Below the pieces are notes generated by a model. It was not told the origin of the DNA. It did no database searches and saw nothing but the letters and a program-made list of their open reading frames with translations. Positions 45,239 to 59,250 of a stretch of DNA of 64,000 nt are shown here, in pieces (the first letter of the stretch is position 1; the number at the start of each line of letters is the position of its first letter). Both the position numbers and the translations under genes were made by a program. Source of the stretch: Hetaerina americana (Eukaryota; Arthropoda; Insecta; Odonata; Calopterygidae); assembly GCA_022747635.1 (NCBI GenBank), contig JAKTNV010000167.1, forward strand, positions 310,001-374,000, given 5' to 3'.

Positions 45239-48200
45239 GTAGGGAATCGCCTCCTCTCCATCCCCTCGTGCGTCGCAGGTCCAGTGTGTAGGTGTCCCCT
45301 TAGTATGAGACAAGGCCTCCAACCCCGCGGTAGGGCCCCCGATGGGGCTTAAGGGACGCAACCAGCGCACTTAGAGAAATGGGGGGTGAATTGAAGTGAC
45401 TTTAAGCGATCAAAGTAGGTAGGACATTTAACGTGACTTGGGTGAGACATTTACTTAGTAATAGCTTACACTTTATGTGAGGAACACATTATCCTTATAT
45501 TTGCACACAAATGGCGTGCCTTATAGGTTAAAGTATCATAAATTATATCTAGTGTCATTAGATTTAATCATTTAACAAAGTATTATGTACAAGTGGACCG
45601 TACTTAATATTTTGTTAAATTGCATCATTCCATCGCTCTCTTTCTGCCTATTCCATCATGAATCCTTCTTCATGTTCCTTGCAATGAATTTTTTCCGAAG
45701 GCAGCGGTTTCCAGTTTATAGGGACTGCTGTAACATGGTACCAGTAGGACGTCCCTCTCTGCAGATCCGTGGAATTTGTATGAGGGGCGTGATGGACCGG
45801 CCATCGGCCTTCGTTTTCACCTTTTAACGAATGCCGGAAAATGGGTTCCAACGAGCTGTGCATGATACCTCTTTGGGTCAGCAAAAGGAAACTCATGCAA
45901 TCTTTCTCTCTTCTTCCTTCTTTTTTATGCCTCAATCATTACCTTTTTGTTGTATTAATCGGAGTACGTTATCGTCATACCTTCAATAAATTAGCTCATT
46001 CCCGTAAAACAAATTGGTTTTCTTTCAATATTTCGTTAAAGATTTCCGTAGCCATACGTTATCATAGTGCAATACTGTGAAAAGTTATTTAATTTCAAAT
46101 TTACAATTGCACATGGATGATTTTTTCAGTAGGTTTTTCCTTAGGTGTCACATTTTATCGGCTCAAAAGTAATCACTATTACCAAGTTCATTATTTGCGC
46201 AAGCTAAATTTTTCTCATTAAGTGTCTGTTGACCTTTATACTCCAGTATCCGTCAAATACTTGCTACTGGTGTTAGCTTTGTAATAGTGTCGAGTAATGG
46301 AAAATGATTGTTGTTCTGCGTATAAATCTAATAATTTGATAGCATCTTACCATTTCTAAGACTCTATTTCCGAGTATTACTTGGAGAAATGCTATATCCC
46401 ATAAAATCGGTACTCATCCGAGCATATTTTCAAAAGCCGTATCTGCTGTAAACTAAATTGAACAGGGGCCATAAATAGTACTTCTCGACTATTAATTTTG
46501 ACATTGCCTTTACGTAAACCTTTTTTCCACACAGGTTTACATTCCTGGAAAGACGACGACGTTTATGGTTTCAGTTTTTCTTTGACGCGTTGCTCCTCTC
46601 TTAGGCTAGCAAACTAAACCCGTCCCTTCCTATTTACATATCCATGAAGGATTAAACAATCTTTATTTTAATACGTTCACTGCCTTCTCGGAATCTGCAA
46701 TCCCAATCCTCTTTGGCATATTCAAAACGATTCACCCGACACGGAGGTGGGATCATTTAGAAATAATCAGCTGACAATCGGAGAGCTTTATTGACAAAAT
46801 CCATACTGATCACATTTGCCTCAAATATACAATCGGTGCGAAACATGGGCTTTTGGAACACCTCTTAATGTATACGAGATGGTATCCCGGAAAATATGGT
46901 CCTGCAGAGAAGCCATCAAACTGCTCTCCAAAACTCGTTTCATAGCGCCGTGAACTGGGACTCCTCGGGTTGACGTGATGTAGCATTCCCGTCGGAAAAC
47001 ATTCGGGAACCACTGTACAATTTGTGCTGCTTATTGCAATAATCTAAGTTTAAGACAAGGGGATGGTCCCAAACTGTTCATTGTCAACATCTAATTTACT
47101 CTTACTTCTTTTTGATCGTAACGTTTCTCATTTTCACTAAAATGTCTCTGATTGACATTGAAAAATCACAACTAAAATCAGCACAATTGAATTAGTTTCG
47201 AATAGTCCTATAAGGAAATATTCATTGCAAACCGTATTAGATTTCATTTTAAATAATTTTGGTATTTTCTATCGTCCCATTTAGTATAGAGTAAGCATTT
47301 GTTTTGATATAACTACTGCAACATCTGTTAAAGATTTCATTTGGTAAGTTCCAGGGTACCACTTCTACTTTTTCCTTTCATCGGAATAATTTCCATGCGT
47401 TCTTCAATTGGTCCTTAGTTCCGACGAAGTGTTATGAAACTGATTTCAAGGCCTTCAACATCCTGCCGAAGAAAATTGCTGTAAATAAAAAATATATCTA
47501 TATATATTTATATACACACTAGTCGTTTGTGGTGTCAACTGCCGTCATGAATTAAATTGTATTGTTAACGCACAATGGAATATAAAATAAAACTTAAGAA
47601 GCCAAAGTTATCCCAAATCGAAATGACATTCCTTTTGAGTGATGTGTGATAAGTTGCAATAGCCATATTCTGACAATTTACTTCACATTTTGATACAGTA
47701 ACATTAGCTGTTGTAGACCTTGTTTGTCTTCGCATTATGACTGTAAAGAAAAATTGGAATTGATTTGTTGAATAAAATGAATCCTGTTATTTAACGATAA
47801 GCAGTAACTTAGGATATATAAAATTCATACTTTGGAAAGCATTTTCCGAAGAAATTTTATTCAGGATCTACTTATACAGCTACGAATATACTCAGAAGCT
47901 TAACACGAGCTTAAGCTCGTATTAGAAGTTATGAGATCCAATCGGATCGATTTTAACAAACCTTTGCAGCAGACGGATGCCGGGAAGATTTCGGGACGAC
48001 AAAAGAGGGTGTTGGTGCCAAGAAATAGCTCAAACACAAGGGAAAATGAATTGTAAGAATTGCCTTTTCGAAAACGGTTGCGTAATTAGGTTCCAACGGC
48101 ATAGCGAGAGGGAGGGCTGTGTCGTCTCAGGGGAAACGAAGTGGTCATAGGCAATAATATATTAACTATCCTTGATTGCTATATAACGAATCGAGTGGTG

Positions 48201-51200
48201 AAGCACTTTGCATTTAGCAAGAACCCAAATTTTCTAGATCTGAAAACACAATTAATGTTCAACATATTTCTAATCGGAATTCACCTTCGAAAGGATTTAA
48301 ACAAACTGTTCAAGCCTCTTAAAATGGTCAGTGAAAATATCCCGAATTTGAAAAATCCGTTAACCCTATTATCGATTTTGCTATTTTTTACGACAGATAA
48401 TCAGCACCCTTATCAAAGGTTTTTAAATAATATAAGAATATTACTATAGTAACTTCCAAGTCTTTAACTTAATCCCAGCAATCCGTTAATGAAGAACGGA
48501 TTTTGGAAATAAACGATAAAAATTTCAAACATAAAAACAGTAAAATATATCGCTTCATGGGAAAAAACGTTAACGAACATGTAAGCATAACTTAATTTTA
48601 ACGAAAACCTCTTGTTTGAAAGAAACGCGGGGTATAACAATGAGATATAATTGAGAAACATATAATTAATATAACATTGAGAATAATTAGCGAAAGATAG
48701 CATTTATCCAACAAATGAAGATCACATTTGAAGATTGGGTAGGATTTTAAAAGAGAACGCTGGAATAGATTGGATTACTGAGATTTGAACATAATACTAT
48801 CCGAACGATAGTTATGAAGTTGGAAAGAATTGTGGCGATACAAGCATAAGATACAAAATCTTTATCAATCCGACAACAAAGGAAACTCTCTACTCTATAA
48901 TTCAAAACTATGCCTACTATGACGTACCTGCTATGGTATACATCTCATCTGAACCATCGAACAGCATTAACACACACATGAGGTAATAAAAAGGTTCTCA
49001 TTTACTTCGCTTCCCACTATCATTTGGGCTTCTTCTGAAATGTGGCCATGGAAATTGATTTTTTTATTTTCAGCGAATTTCGGTTGTTAAATATGATAAT
49101 TGAAAGGTGTAGTATGCGGGTGACTTGGAGACGGAGGGCGGCGACGGAGCTGCATGAGATGGGCGTACGATGGTGATAGAAGAAAGCGCCGGGGTTGACT
49201 CCACAGGTAAAGGTGTGGGGTATAAGCACCAAATTGAATTTGCAGGAATAAATAATCCACGAAGTGTGAAGTTAGGGAGACTTGTTTTCTAAGAGAAGTT
49301 AAAACATCTAATGAAACACGGAATTTTGAAACTTTATCAAAAATATTGTGCAAATATATAATACAGCCCTTGCGTGGTTGTATATTCTCTATTTAAACAT
49401 AAACCATGAATGAATTGTCCAAGGTATATTTTTAAATTAAGTAAATAGGAGGGAGGTAGAAATATTTACATTTCCTGTCGTACCTCTTCGAATCGGTTAA
49501 AACGAAATTCAAAAAAACTTAAAAACGAGATGCGTACACTATCAAAGCAAGCGCTCTGGAGTTAATGCCAACAGGGGTCGATTTGACTGTCAAATAACTC
49601 CATTGGCGTCGTATATAAATACAGATTTTCTTCTTTAGTCAACTTGATATCTGGAAATGCATCTCGGAAACTTCCGGTCGAGACCCGCTTACCGGGTATA
49701 GTACTTGCTTCACTTTCATATAACCCTGTATTCGTTAGAGCTTCATTGATATTCTTCATTTTTCCTAGTCTGCTGTCCTCGGTTTCTAGTTGATTTTTCG
49801 TTAAGTAAATTAATTTGCCAATGTCCGCGATCATTTGCCTCTGATAATGTTGCCCAAATACGCGACTGGTTCACCAACTCTATTCTCTCCCTATTTTTAT
49901 GTTCGGTTAAGCCTTTCCTACTTCTCGACGTTCTAATTCCTTTCAACGTTATTGCTATAGAATTCATCTTCAAAATCTAGCGCTGCTTTACTCGTAAATC
50001 GGAGTTATTATTTCAAACTCGTGACAAAGCAACGAGTACTTTGCCCTATGCCCACGTGTTATTGGGTAGGGAATGAATTTTTGTCTATTTACCGAATTAT
50101 TTAATTCGGAATTGTAGTTTGAATGCAACTTGAGGAACACAGGGGTTACCATAATATTAAAATTAGCGAATACATGTACTTGTTTTCCACAAAATAATAG
50201 ATGACTGTGCCTGCATTAATTTTAGAGGGACAAAATTTAGGTCAATACAATTTTTCTCTGTTAAGTATTCAGGTATTCGTCATTGTAGAGTTGAAATTAC
50301 ATGATCAGTAATTTCAGATGAAATTGCAATATTTTTTTTTTCGACAGTTTCACTGACCGGGGAGGAGATGTAAAAGAATCTCAAATTATGTCATGGTGTA
50401 CTACCGTATTTAAAAATGGGACTGATATGAAAGGAGGTTGATGCACACTGACGAGGGTCGTAGAAATTTTAGATACTTTCTTTTCCATCAACGCATAGTC
50501 ACTTGTTTCGAATACTGTAATTTGTCATGGCAACATCTTTAACCTCCTGAAACGATGTAGGACGTTCGAGCGACTGACCGTGCAGCCGACGCAGTGGTCG
50601 TAACAGCTGATGATGGGGCGGAATCTAAAGGAATTTTACCAATCAAAAGTTTCTTAATTTAAATACTTCCAATAAATATTCTTGCAGATCATAATTCCAG
50701 CAAATTGACGGTAGGCCTGCACTGATTCGGATCACTGCTGCACATTTCCTCCCCGCGACCCTTGCTTATTTTCTCTAGTTGATCGACCATATTTAATCTT
50801 AATATGCGTGATAATTCGCCGAGTTTAACTATGTTAAAAACTCGCATGACCATAACTTAATATTTTCGTCACGTGTCATTTTGGATTGGTTAGTGAAACA
50901 AACATTGAAAACATTAGAAAATAATTGGAATAAACCTTGGAATATACTCTTAACTCTAACAATCGCTATTAGTATTCACCACCACATTAACATAATTTCA
51001 TTTTTACACAAAAACATCGGCTAGACGCGGACGTATCCAAGAAATGACAACATGCTGGCTGTAGTAGAATCATACTCGGAAATCCTTTCCATTTGCGATT
51101 GAGAATTTATCATTTTCGGATTCAATCCCATTTGACTTACATACTTCATTATTAGTTTCTTTAGCAGGAACAATTAATGTATATTAGTGTCTTCTAAGTT

Positions 51201-51529
51201 AATGAATACAATATACAATGAATTTTACATTGATGGAGAGCCAGATACTTTGATCTTGGTATTTTAGCACATTTTTTATACCACCATTGTTTTCCAAAGT
51301 TATAGAGAATAGTGTTTTTGGTTTCGAATGAATCAGTTGAATTATCGATCTTTAGAAATAAGATGAAGTTCATATTTAGTGAATAAGAGTATATATCAGT
51401 GTAGATCGATGAAATCGCTATGAAGCAGGCCATATTGAAAATTTTTAGAGCTAACGTACAGGTATAGCTAACAAGTGATTGAAAACATATAATTAACAAA
51501 TAATAGGGAAAAATAAACATGAGGTGGGG

Positions 51530-51860
51530 TTACCCAAAGAGTGAAATGGACGCCTTCAGCAGGAGAGTGAAAGCACTGCCAGGAAGATAGGAGAGTCGAT
51601 CCAGACTAGACAATGTGGCAGGAAAATTATTGCACCAAGAAATGTGCAATTAGTAGAGAAAGATTGCACTTAGTAGCTATAATTTAAAGAAGGCAGGCAA
51701 AAGTATTTAGGTGTGCAAAGTATGATGTTAAGGAGGATATCTTAGGTCCAGGCATACTTATTTGCAGGATGGAAGGACAGTTAGCAGAAGTGAAATCAAA
51801 TAAAGCTTTTGGGATTGGTTAATATTCCTGTGCAGCCATGCAAGTGTATAGAAAAAATAG
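51530..51860 (+). pseudogene. old LINE relic (linker before RT palm, family R-like)
   Basis: The plus strand contains, with stops, pieces such as GILICRMEGQLAEVKSNKAFG-like residues, matching GQGILDYEIERSLRDMKSNKAVG of fragment c (20847-21098). Its inverted counterpart is at 58850-59250. Strongly decayed. Confidence 0.5.
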
Positions 51861-54163
51861 GAAGGATATATTTATATGGACTAAATGGTAGCACTTTTAA
51901 GGGTAGAATGTGGCAGGTAGATCTAATCAGATTGGTGTAGGTTCATATTTCAACATTAGGGAAACGCAGAAGTGGGCGAGGACTTTAAAATGATTGCACT
52001 CCATGTTCACGGATATTTCGTCCTCCCTCAATCCTATAATTGAAATCACACACTCCCGCACGACCATAGTCGTGAGAAAGACATTGAGCCATTTTGTGAT
52101 ATTCTTCCACGGAACGTATGTCTACGCTTGGAAAACTTGCAAATGCCATCATCTGCTATCTTCATATACATTACACCTGTTAGAAAAGTATGTTAAAATT
52201 TTCATGTTTGCAAATATTGAAAAAACAAACACTAAGTTTGTATGCCGATACTGCATAACAAAAGCACATAAGGAATGCAACGCCTATGGCGAAAAATTCT
52301 ATCGCCGGGGTTGAAAAACATGTTGAAGATGGAAATGAATTTAAAAATGTATTAGCAGATCGCTAAGTAAAAGACATTCAAATAAATTAAGTGCTGGCAG
52401 GCTAAAACATCTTTTGCCATGCAAAGACACTATTGGCGCAGTAGAATTCGTTAAAATGTTTGCAGAGTTGATTGTTTGCAAGATTTCTCCAAGTTCAATT
52501 TTATGAGAAGTCCGCATGAGCAGTCGACACGTCAATGGATCTAAGGCACACAATGGAACCTGATTGTACTCCATTCTGTTAAAAAAATCAAAGATAACTT
52601 GCTAAAGAAACATCTTTTTTCTGGTCCAACTAACATTTTCCTGACTTCTCAGTTAACACAGATTTTCCCTTCTTGCTGCTGGACAGTATTTTAACCCTCC
52701 TGTGTAGGGCACCAATTTTACGTTCACTCCGTAGCCTTCACACCGCATCTTTCACCATGCTTATTTTGCTCACTTTGTAACCAGCTTAATATATTCTTTA
52801 ACCCTTTATGCTTCTTTCTACCTAACTCGTTATTTATGTCCTTTAATTTTCTTCTCTCATATGTTTTTAATTCCATCAAGCAGAGCAAAATCTAATTGCT
52901 CAGCAAGTTTGGTTTATGGAAAAGTACTAAAGTGACTATTATCAGTTCAAATTACTTAGAAATCCATAGGAAAATGACAAATTTGGGAAAAGAAGAGATC
53001 AAGTCAACGGTTGTGATAAGAAATGAAATCAGCCATAATAGTATTTATTTTTGAATGAAAGGAAGGGTGGCAAGAGTAGTGAGCCGCTTACTTTTTATTG
53101 GAACATTAACCAGGAAAAACTCATTCGGATACTTTACAAGTTAGTTAGGTTCATTTGCTCAAAGGTGCATTTCAAGAAATTATAATTTCAAAAGAATAAA
53201 AATATTTTTAACAGAAGAGAATTAAGAGTATCCAATTGGGAAAATAATTAAAGGATATTGTGGCAAAAAGTAAAATGTCCAAATTCCTAAAAAAACAGGA
53301 GATTAAAATTGGGAAATTAATAAGGACTAGAGAAAGAGCGGCAAAAACCTAAGTCCTGAAAATATCCACGGTTAGTTTATAGGGAGAATGCAGAAACAGA
53401 AGAATCGAAAAGTGGATCGAATTTCTGAGGAGGATATGGCAAAAATATAATTTAAGTCCAGGAGTAGGAGCATTTGTTCTGAATCCTTAACAGAGAATAT
53501 TGCTGTTATTTTAAAAGATTTTTAGTGGGCTGAAGGAAGAAAATACCAAGTCGAGAAATAATGACGGTGAGAATATTTTTGGGGGAGTCATTGGGATGAG
53601 ATATACAAAAATAATCCAAGTTCAGAAGAGCCCTACTCTTAGACAATATGATTATTGCGTCCAGGAAATGTGTAGGAATCAGATATAGCACAGATTTTAA
53701 GTCGCGAAGAGCCTTATGATCGGTTAGCATAGATGAAGGATTTGTATTAAAGAATTTTTTAAAAGTTTATGTAATGGTTTCTTGGAGAAAATAATTTCCC
53801 ACTCAATAGTGTGAGGTTTGTTTGAGTTCATTAATTAATAAATTTATACTGAGAAGATTTAAAAATAATTGCCGGATTGTAGTATCACCAAGCCAGGAAA
53901 CAAGCACCTGACCTGGGGTATAAGGGTGGTGGGTGGGCTTGGAAACCCGGACTGCGACATACCTGAGGTGAATGGGCTCCTTGAGGGTTCCCCCTACTGT
54001 CTAAAGGGAACCTATGCCGAATTTTTTCTTGGATTATTTCAAGGTCATTCGAAAGCTCGTGAGTGTTCCATGATTCATAGTATCCCCAACACGCTTACTT
54101 ACCATCATAAAATTCCAAACACTTGGTACACTGTCTAAAGTTCAAGGATGAAGGATTTCCCAC

Positions 54164-54248
54164 AAGTCGTAACCTTAGCTCGCAATTTGGACTTCGTTAG
54201 GCTATTTGATTTGAATATAGTCCAAATTGCGAGTGAGGGTTACAACTT
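54164..54248. repeat. fold-back with 30-bp arms
   Basis: 54164-54193 pairs with 54219-54248 at 26 of 30 positions, with a 25-nt loop. It could be a tiny MITE or a structured RNA stem. It has no clear target duplication. Confidence 0.6.
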
Positions 54249-54896
54249 AACAAGTTCATGAAAGGACTTGAGCAAACATGTTTATGCATTGCTTTTAAGG
54301 TGATTACGAAGGTATTACTGAAAATAATGCAGACTGGTTTAGAGTTTTTTCATTTAATTTATTTCATCTTTTGCTTTCTTTTAAATTCATTTATTAACAA
54401 TGACTAAATAATTATATACATAATTAATCATGCATAGTTTATGCATATAATTTCGAGCGTTAAATAACAATGGTCATTAAAATTCATTGCAATCTTCTCA
54501 TTGGATCTTGGTTAACAGCAACTTTGAATGGGAAGAGGGATGATGGTCGGCGCTGAGCACCAACGTCTCCAAGCACAGCCGATTTCTGGACGGCGACCAT
54601 AGGCACGACATCACCCGAGGGGAGCATTGGAGATCCGAGTACTGGAGGTGCCCTCCAAGGACGTCATTGGGCTTCACATTTCTCTCCCAGCAGCTGCATC
54701 CAGAGATTCCGCACATTTGCTCGCTCCTAGCCCACATCATTCGTGGCCCCTTGGAGCCTTACAGCAAGAGAGAGGAGTAGGAGGAGAGTGATTAGTTGCA
54801 GCCCAGCTATGATATCTTCAAAGTAATCTGGTTTGGTAATAGTAATGATTTAAATGAAAGGAGGTGGCAAATCACACCTAATTGTTCAATGATTGC

Positions 54897-54941
54897 ATAG
54901 ACCATGACAATATTAATTAATACAATTATTGTCGTGTCTAT
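54897..54941. repeat. AT-rich imperfect hairpin
   Basis: ATAGAC-ATGACAATA on the left pairs with TATTGTCGTGTCTAT on the right around a TTAATTAATA loop. Confidence 0.45.
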
Positions 54942-57900
54942 CCATAGAATATGCCTGTATCAATTTATCACTGTAACATTTTTGGGCCAGATAAAGATTT
55001 GTGACACCCATATTTGGAATTATTTCTTGTATTATTTCCTCCGTAACTATCAACATTGAGAAAAGCTATCACTATACAAAAACATGCAGAACGGATGAAG
55101 ACTGTTTCGGATTAAATGAAAAGCAAATTAAATAAAAGAAACAACAAGGTAGAGAAATATGGATACTTAGAAGAGTAACATACTTTTGGAATAAAACACT
55201 TATGCATACAGGTATGTTGCCCAATGCAGCTTTCAAAGAACATGTGCTCTGTTTCTGTAGATTCACGGAGTTGGCAATAAAAATGTGTCGCAAAAATTTT
55301 AATTAATTTTAATAAAAGACTGAACTAAGTAGATGAAAAAATGCACAAAAATGCAAAAAGTCATTATCTTGCACAGAAATAGTAATACTATGTGAGTGTG
55401 GAGTAGATTGGAAATGCAGGCACTCATTACGTAGTCGAACGTCATCTCTGGCACATGAAGTGAAAAGGAATCGATGGTTATGTATTACTAATGAGAAGAA
55501 TAGCCCAAAAAAATAAAGGGGGAATTGACATTTTTGTTTGAGTGAACTTAAGGTGGAGTATAGCAATTAGAGGAGTTAAAGACAATGTGAAAGGAGGAAG
55601 TTCCAGGAGTAATCTGAAGCCACAATCAATGAATGTTGATTTGGGATAAAGTTTAGTGATTAGGGGAAAAAAAGTGCGGCTGCATCCATATTTGACCACA
55701 TTGTGAAAATATGCAGAGTAAAAGAGGTATGGGTAAAATGGTCAGAATAGCGTGTCAGGTTGGTAATCAAGCCACGTTTATAAGACAGCTTCAGAATGTA
55801 GATGAGACCAAGTAATTCAGAGTCACCAATGAATGCACTTAAACTACAGTAATCAACACCAAACGTGGATTAAAAGTTCAGCTTGTATGAAACAGAAAAA
55901 AAGTTGGCAAGTTAATAAGTTCATTTGAGATTTCCTCAATTTGCATATGAAACAAACTGGCACAGAATGCATTGGGCTCTTATCCGTTGCTTTTCACTTT
56001 GATTGTTCACATCGGCATTCCATTACATTTATTAAATGCTCAGTCTGTTTATGCCAAAGAAACAAAGGAGACGTCAAAATAATTACAAGGCATACTCAAT
56101 GGCATAAAATGAAAATTTGCAATTAGTCCCATTGTATAGATTTAATCATTCAAGAAATCATGTAAATGTTTTATATTTGCTTGTTTTTCCAGGAATGGGT
56201 ACAATCAGCCCCCCTTAAATGTCTTAAATCAATTGACGTTTTGATGCGAGCTCCAGTCGACTCATCATGCGGACTTCTCATAAAATTTACCTTGGAAGAA
56301 CCTAGAAAACTATCAACTCTGTAAACCCTTTAATTCATGTACCGCACGATGCCACGCCAATAGTGTCTTGGCGTGGTGGAATGAATTTTTGGCCTATCAA
56401 CACTTCATTTATTTTAATGAATATTCTTGTATTTGCTTAGTGGTCTGCTAATAAATTTTTGCATTCATTTCATTTTAAACATTTTTTCAACCCTGGCTAA
56501 AGAATATTTCTCTCTGGACGGTACATTTCTTATGCGCTGTTGCCATGAAACAACGGCATATAAACTTTGTGTGTTTTTTTAATATCTGCATAGTTATAAA
56601 TTTAAAAAAAATAATTTTCTAACGAGTTGAGCAAATTATAAATAAAATGAAAAAAATATTTGAGTTATTCCATTTTAATTTTTACTAAATTTCGGGATAA
56701 AATTGCCTTAAAAATACCTCAGGTCCTTTTGAATCAAAATCAGCTTTTGTACAGCGTACAGACTGAAAATTAAAATCTGGATGGGGTTTAAAAAAAATTT
56801 ATTTCGCCTGAAAATGGCAAAGTTCCATTAAATAAAGACCGAAGAAAAATTTAGTTATCGCCTATATTATAAGAGTTTCCAATATTAAACAGGATATCGA
56901 AGTAGTTTATTAAATTGTTGAATGAAGTGAAATTCCGAGAGCAGACTCCCAATGGTGGGCACACTGGAGGGGTGCAATCGTGTTTTACGCAAGACGAGTC
57001 TTGGTTAAAGACACCAAATTGCCCAACACTTGAATGTCCGCCTACCCCCGGAATATGACATGCATTCAACAATTCAAGATTTTGTTTCCTTGTATTATTT
57101 ATTGTTTTCCGCCACCTTAAGAGGGCACCTGTGTTCAACATTATGTTTAATTGAATATGACATTGGATACACAAAGATTGTCTTCTAGTCGTCGTCCTGC
57201 TGAAGCGCTAAGGGCTATGCTGTCTTTTCGATTTCATCCCCCATGGCTTAAGTTGGGCAACACGCTGCAGCACTAGCCTCTCTCAGCATACTGAATTTAG
57301 ATCAAAATTCTCCTGAAACCTCGCAGTCCTTTTCTAGATACTTGTTCGAAAAAACTTTTTTCCTAGAAACTTGATCGAAACAAGACTACATCATTTAATT
57401 CCTCACCCCTACCCGCGATTAATTACTCCCAGGTTTAGAAACGCTTTGTAAAATTTTTCATTTGTGCACCAACTTGAAAATATTTTCCACGGCAAAAGAA
57501 TACGATGTGAGGAGTTCTGGAAACAAACACGCATAAAAATTATGAACTTCCACTTGAAATATTATATTGAGATTTTAATGTTCGTCTTGTTCAAAATGAA
57601 ACTAACCACCCAGCCTTACATTTTGCATGTATTTACTAATTTCGACTCATCAGCTCCATGCAATTCCTTTTTCATTCGGACTGCCAAAGCTTTCAAAATT
57701 CATCTTTAGTCTACTAAATAGTCACCATGATGAAAGGGAGATAGTGAACTAAATAGTGAGAAGACTAAACACGTTTTGGGCACATTTATTATTGTAATTG
57801 AGGTCTAACTGCATTGATACTTGTTTAATGATTATGCAATGTTAATGAAATATACGTATTTGAAATTATGAAACTTGTGCCATCCAAGAGTAATGAAATT

Positions 57901-58399
57901 AAAGATGGCTGATCTACGCAAATCAGGTTGAAATTTCAAGAAGTCGAGGACGAAATTAGTCCAAAAAATTAGATGAAAACAAAGGGCAAGCTCACTTTTC
58001 GAAAAGACAGTATTAAAACTTTATAATATTCCCCATTTCAGGAAAATTATGAATAATGGAAAAATGAAATAAGTTAAAACTACAATTAAGGAATGAAAAT
58101 AAATGGAAGAAAGATAATCCGCACAGCATCTGCTCCCCAGTGAGGCAGCTGCAAAGGCGTCATGGACTGCAATGTCTTGTGCGGCGACATGGACTAGGTA
58201 CTGCTTCATTTCTAAGCTGCCTTTACCCTACAATAAGTCCATCAATTCCGCGTACTTTCTACCCCAACTGGCTTGACAAACAAAACATTGTGCAACCACT
58301 TCTCTGGCATTCTTTAGATTCCTCCCGAAAGCCTTTCAGGTTCCCCACCTTTATAAGTAAATATTAATTTTAGTCTATTTCTCTATTTCCATTCTCCTT

Positions 58400-59250
58400 G
58401 ATAACCACATCCCTAAAAGTCTCCAATAGATTCTATGCCATATGGCTTTCTTTTTCACACATTTATACTTCTTGACCATCTTGTTCCAAAACAAGATTGG
58501 TACGTTGTTCCACCTCATGTATTTAATAAACCTTAATTTTAATGTTTAAAAATTTCTTCATATTTATCATAAATCTTTTGACCCATTAATTACATTAATA
58601 CTCATCCCATAACAATTAATTTGATTTCCAAAGTAAATTAATGATGGCTTTAACCCTCACAACTGACTGGCAAACTAATGCCTTATCATTTATAAATCTC
58701 ATGTTACAAATCTTTTACTGAATTTCATGTATATCTACAGCTGCTCCCATGCCTTGTTGTGAAAAATTTGGAAGCACGAGAAGTATGGGTGGCCTCGTGC
58801 CCATATCTAACTCTACACATTTCATCTCCCTATCTGCTTATCCTCGTGTGTAATCAAGCATTGTTTTAAAGTCCTCGCAAACTGCTGCGTTTTCCTATTT
58901 TTGGAATATGAACCTACACCAATCTGATTATATCTAACTTCCAAATCCTACCCTTAAAAGTGCTACTACTTAGTCCATATAAGTGCATCCTTCCTATTTT
59001 TTCTATACACTTGCATGGCTGCACAGGAATGTTAACCAATCCCAAAAGCTTTATTTGATTTCACTTCTACTAACTGACCTTCTATCCAGCAAACAAGTAT
59101 GCCAGGACCTAAGCTATCCTTTTCAACATCATACTTTGAACAACCAAATTTTTTCGCCTGCCTTCTTTAAATTATAGCTACTAAGTGTACTCTTTCTCTA
59201 CCATTTGCATCTTTCTTGGGGCAATAATTTTTTCTGCCACATTGTCTAGT
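58400..59250 (-). pseudogene. old LINE relic (family R-like) in copy 3
   Basis: 58600-58700 aligns by eye to the active-site region of family R: the plus-strand CCCATA...GATTTCC...GACTGGCAAACTAATGCCTT parallels CCCATACC...AATTTCC...GACTGACAAACTAAAGC at 5060-5130. 58880-59250 is the inverted counterpart of 51530-51860. It has many stops and is dead. Confidence 0.5.

Larger units (their letters stand above)
40940..52590 (+). repeat. unit A, copy 2
   Basis: 40940-51215 matches copy 1 (20400-30778). It lacks about 340 bp found in copy 1 at 26008-26350 and 27 bp near 28895. It keeps about 150 bp (48460-48620) that copy 1 has lost and copy 3 still has. From 51194 to 52590 it extends beyond copy 1 and pairs in inverse orientation with copy 3 (51194-51990 with 58840-59660, and 52200-52590 with 56200-56590). 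There is no full gene inside. Confidence 0.88.
52600..56190. other. spacer between unit A copies 2 and 3, no gene
   Basis: This is the unmatched centre of the second inverted repeat. Two GC-richer islands (53869-54020 and 54490-54780) and two fold-backs (54164-54248, 54897-54941) are the only visible structure. Open frames there resemble nothing known. Confidence 0.55.

Noticed and set aside
56851..57174. 107-aa minus frame with several cysteines
   Set aside because: No signal peptide, no known cysteine pattern, no splice or promoter support, and it sits in a decayed duplication copy.
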